NCBI GenBank assembly: GCA_903873135.1
Contig: CAIQNH010000016.1
Coordinates: forward strand, 1 to 34,871
Direction of reading: 5' to 3'
DNA from: an uncultured Actinomycetes bacterium
GTDB taxonomy: Bacteria; Actinomycetota; Acidimicrobiia; Acidimicrobiales; Microtrichaceae
Length of the DNA stretch: 34,871 nt
Translations under genes and position numbers: made by a program
Notes under the pieces: generated by a model
What the model was told of the DNA's origin: nothing
What the model saw: only the letters and a program-made list of their open reading frames with translations
Database searches by the model: none
Shown: positions 32,724-34,871 of the stretch, piece after piece
Layout: each line of letters starts with the position of its first letter
Position numbering within the stretch: the first letter of the stretch is position 1

Positions 32724-33593
32724 TCAGGCGGGTTCGGGACCGTCGTCGTCCGGGCTCGGGGGCACGCCGAACAGGTCCCGGCGGACGTCGTCGAGGTACA
32801 CCGGGTCGCGGCCCTCGTCGAAGGCCCGGATCGCCTCGGGGAGGTTGTCGGTGAACCCCGCCATCAGCTGGTTGCGGTCCTCGAACTCGATCGCTGCGTC
32901 CAGGCTGGCGATCTCCAGCTCCACCCACAGCGCCTGCTTGGTCGCCTCCAGTCCGTGGTGCGAGAAGGCCGACATCGCCTCGGCCATGCCGAGCGCCTCG
33001 TCGAGCAGGTCGTCGTCCGGGACCACCCGGGACACCAGACCGACCCGCAGCGCCTCGTCGGCGTCGATGCGTCGGCCGGTCAGCATCAGGTCGTTGGCGT
33101 AGGCCGAGCCGACCAGACGGGGCAGCAGCCAGCCGGCACCCATCTCGGTCGAGGTCAGCCCGTTGACGATGCCCGTGGCGTTGAACTCGGCCGAGGACGA
33201 GGCGATCCGCAGGTCGCAACCCAACGCCAGACACATGCCACCACCGAACGCCGGGCCGTTCACCGCTGCGACCACGGGCTGCGGGATCGAGCGCAGCCGT
33301 CGGGTCAGCTGCGAGTAGACCCGCATGGACCGGCTGGCGATCCGGTGGACCGACAGCCCGTCGGCGTTGGGGATCACCCCGTAGTCCTTGAGGTCCAACC
33401 CCGAGCAGAACGCCCGGCCCGCACCCGTGAGGACCACCACCCGGGCGTCGTTGTCGGCGCCGACGGCACCCAGCACCTCGTCGAGCTCGACCGCCAGCTC
33501 GATCGAGAGCGCGTTCAGGCGGTCGGGTCGGGCCAGGCGCACCACCCGCACCGAGGGACCGACCGACTCGAGCTCCACCAGACCCACTGCCAC
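32724..33593 (-). CDS. crotonase-family (enoyl-CoA hydratase/isomerase-like) protein
   Basis: This 289-residue crotonase-fold protein would act on an acyl-CoA. It has AGRAFCSGLDLKDYG (first oxyanion-hole region) and NGPAFGGGMCLALGCDLRIAS (second), and the later segments GWLLPRLVG and LTGRRIDADEALRVGLVS. The stretch FNATGIVNGL stands where canonical hydratases have a PE-type catalytic glutamate, while STEMG keeps an acidic residue at the second position. It is therefore probably not a standard crotonase, and hydratase, isomerase or lyase activity cannot be chosen. It is not MenB-like in sequence. GTG 33593 has GGAGGG upstream. It is divergent from serB. Confidence 0.85.
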   Translation of the reverse strand: MAVGLVELESVGPSVRVVRLARPDRLNALSIELAVELDEVLGAVGADNDARVVVLTGAGRAFCSGLDLKDYGVIPNADGLSVHRIASRSMRVYSQLTRRLRSIPQPVVAAVNGPAFGGGMCLALGCDLRIASSSAEFNATGIVNGLTSTEMGAGWLLPRLVGSAYANDLMLTGRRIDADEALRVGLVSRVVPDDDLLDEALGMAEAMSAFSHHGLEATKQALWVELEIASLDAAIEFEDRNQLMAGFTDNLPEAIRAFDEGRDPVYLDDVRRDLFGVPPSPDDDGPEPA

Positions 33594-33625
33594 GACGTCC
33601 CTCCGGCCTCGGCCGGGCCCGGGAG

Positions 33626-33650
33626 GTGGAGGTTCCACGGCGGGCCCGCC
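33626..33650. repeat. two adjacent palindromes between crotonase and serB
   Basis: GTGGA-GGT-TCCAC (33626-33638) is followed directly by GGCGGGCCCGCC (33639-33650), a perfect 12-bp palindrome. Both lie in the 78-bp divergent gap and could be operators. No family of regulator is implied. Confidence 0.4.
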
Positions 33651-33658
33651 GACCGCCG

Positions 33659-33665
33659 TACCGTA
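33659..33665. promoter_or_regulatory. symmetric bidirectional -10 (TACCGTA)
   Basis: Plus TACCGT (33659-33664) is 7 nt before the serB GTG, giving a leaderless start. Minus TACGGT (33665-33660) overlaps it and would give a crotonase leader of about 60 nt containing GGAGGG. TANNNTA reads as a -10 on both strands. Confidence 0.45.
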
Positions 33666-33671
33666 ACCGGG

Positions 33672-34871
33672 GTGAGCGAGCCCGAGGCACCCCGGACACC
33701 CCCGGACGCAGCCGGTCCCGTGGCGCCCGGACCCGGGTGGCTGCTCAGCTTCACCGGCCCCGACCGGCCGGGGATCACGGCGGACCTCATGACCACGCTC
33801 GACCTGCTCGACGTGGTCGTGCAGGACGTCGAGCAGGTCCTCGTCCGCGGCAGTCTCACGCTGGCGGTGGCGGTGGGCGAGCCCGTCGACGTCGAGCAGC
33901 TCGAGTCCGTCGCCCGTCAGGCCGGAGCGATCCACGGTCTCGCCGTGCTCGTCGGGCCCATCCCCGCCGGCGCGCCCACCCGGCCGCGCGAGGACGCGGT
34001 GACGGTGCTCGGCCACGGGTTCCAGACCCCGCTCTCCCCGGCCGAGCTCGCCGCCGTGGCCGGTGGGATCGCGGCGGCCGGGGGCAACATCGACCGGATC
34101 GTCCGGCTCGCCCGCTACCCCGTGTACGCCTACGAGTTCCGCGTCTCCGGGGCCGACCCGCTGGCGCTGCGCACCCGGCTCGGCCAGGCCGCAGCCGCCC
34201 ACCGGCTCGACGTGGCCCTGCAGCCCGCCGGACTCGAGCGTCGGGCCAAGCGACTCGTGGTGCTCGACGTCGACTCGACGCTCATCCAGGACGAGGTGGT
34301 GGAGCTCCTCGCCGACGAGGCCGGCTGCGGCGAGCAGGTGCGCGCGGTGACCGAGCGCGCCATGGCCGGGGAGCTGGACTTCGAGTCGGCGCTGCGGGAA
34401 CGGGTCCGCCGTCTGGCCGGGCTCGACACCGAGGCCCTCGAGCGAGCCCGGTCCCGGGTCCGGCTCACACCGGGCGCCCGCACGTTCGTGCGGACCCTCA
34501 AACGCCTCGGCTACAGCGTGGGCATCGTCTCGGGCGGCTTCACCCACTTCACCGACCCGCTCGCCCGGGAGCTCGACCTCGACCACGCCGTGGCCAACGT
34601 GCTCGAGGTGCGCGACGGGCGGCTGACCGGCGAGGTCCTCGGCGAGGTGGTCGACCGGGCGCGCAAGGCCCAGCTGCTGCAGCAGTTCGCCGACGCCGAG
34701 GGGATCCCCGTCAGCCAGACCGTGGCGGTCGGTGACGGGGCGAACGACCTGGACATGATCGCGGCCGCAGGTCTGGGGGTGGCGTTCAACGCCCGACCGG
34801 TCGTGCAGCAGGCCGCCGACACCACCGTCAACGTGCCGTACCTCGACGCCGTGCTGTTCGTGCTGGGCGTG
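33672..34871 (+). CDS. serB: phosphoserine phosphatase with ACT domains, 3' end missing
   Basis: The open frame (400 codons to the window edge) encodes the last enzyme of serine synthesis, dephosphorylating O-phosphoserine. Residues 20-180 form regulatory ACT-like modules (PGWLLSFTGPDRPGITADLM, and TVLGHGFQTPLSPAELAA). The HAD phosphatase core begins with DVDSTLIQDE (D199, nucleophile; D201) and continues with VSGGFTHF and VAVGDGANDLDM (354-360 region). A phosphorylated-intermediate mechanism is expected. GTG 33672 has TACCGT 7 nt upstream and no ribosome site. The C-terminal end lies outside the window. A two-ACT-plus-HAD layout is common in actinobacterial SerB. Confidence 0.92.
   Translation, partial: MSEPEAPRTPPDAAGPVAPGPGWLLSFTGPDRPGITADLMTTLDLLDVVVQDVEQVLVRGSLTLAVAVGEPVDVEQLESVARQAGAIHGLAVLVGPIPAGAPTRPREDAVTVLGHGFQTPLSPAELAAVAGGIAAAGGNIDRIVRLARYPVYAYEFRVSGADPLALRTRLGQAAAAHRLDVALQPAGLERRAKRLVVLDVDSTLIQDEVVELLADEAGCGEQVRAVTERAMAGELDFESALRERVRRLAGLDTEALERARSRVRLTPGARTFVRTLKRLGYSVGIVSGGFTHFTDPLARELDLDHAVANVLEVRDGRLTGEVLGEVVDRARKAQLLQQFADAEGIPVSQTVAVGDGANDLDMIAAAGLGVAFNARPVVQQAADTTVNVPYLDAVLFVLGV

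Noticed and set aside
32724-33593. menB assignment for the crotonase, given a menE-like gene at the other end
   Set aside because: Lacks MenB-type sequence features and lies 31 kb away in a different transcription unit.
33594-34586. Upstream extension of the crotonase frame over serB
   Set aside because: It is antisense to serB, and the ribosome site lies next to GTG 33593.
1-34871. tRNA, rRNA, CRISPR, transposase or phage integration site
   Set aside because: None was seen; gaps are short and the only repeats are the arrays at 26907-27090 and the small palindromes listed.

Overview
The window is very GC-rich, densely packed chromosomal DNA with many GTG starts and a few TTG starts. Gene content and order (dapA-rnj next to ftsK-rimO-pgsA-cinA, bPH6-type PH protein, MmpL-like transporters, TetR pairs, heliorhodopsin) indicate an actinobacterium. 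The style and several protein details fit the class Acidimicrobiia, but that placement is inference. I saw no rRNA, tRNA, CRISPR array, insertion sequence or phage gene.

Layout. 1-2361: a cut PH-domain membrane protein on the minus strand, divergent from a MenE-like acyl-CoA ligase coupled to a double-VOC protein. 2383-5220: an SDR dehydrogenase (minus) divergent from a YyaL/DUF255 thioredoxin-domain protein (plus). 5233-9103: an RND/MMPL exporter, a nitroreductase and an unassigned protein, all minus. 9218-24958: a long minus-strand core block. In order of transcription it is a winged-helix protein, dapA, RNase J, a MmpL-type transporter, FtsK, a 4Fe-4S/CDGSH protein, RimO, PgsA, CinA and DnaE. 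24991-28586: TetR2, TetR1 and a ferritin-like diiron protein, with SURF1 upstream of TetR2. The gap between the two TetR genes holds a 16-bp tandem repeat array. 28650-29441: a heliorhodopsin, divergent from SURF1 and convergent with a fatty-acyl-CoA ligase (29451-31088). 31199-31885: a possible VTT/DedA-like membrane protein. 31901-34871: dapB, a crotonase-family protein, and divergent from them serB, which runs off the right edge.

How the genes fit together. dapA and dapB are two consecutive steps to diaminopimelate and lysine. RNase J, FtsK, RimO, PgsA, CinA and DnaE are housekeeping genes in a partly conserved actinobacterial order. The 24991-31885 block (regulators, diiron enzyme, SURF1, heliorhodopsin, acyl-CoA ligase) looks like an accessory insertion between dapA and dapB.

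Main observations. (1) The heliorhodopsin keeps its Schiff-base lysine, counterion and histidines and shares a 63-bp divergent promoter region with SURF1. (2) Twelve gene starts have a TANNNT box 6-9 nt upstream of the start codon and no usual ribosome binding site, which predicts leaderless or nearly leaderless mRNAs. Other genes have Shine-Dalgarno sites. Several divergent pairs have overlapping opposite-strand boxes. (3) Stop codons of convergent genes sit inside perfect inverted repeats. (4) There is a G-rich six-copy 16-bp array between two related TetR genes.
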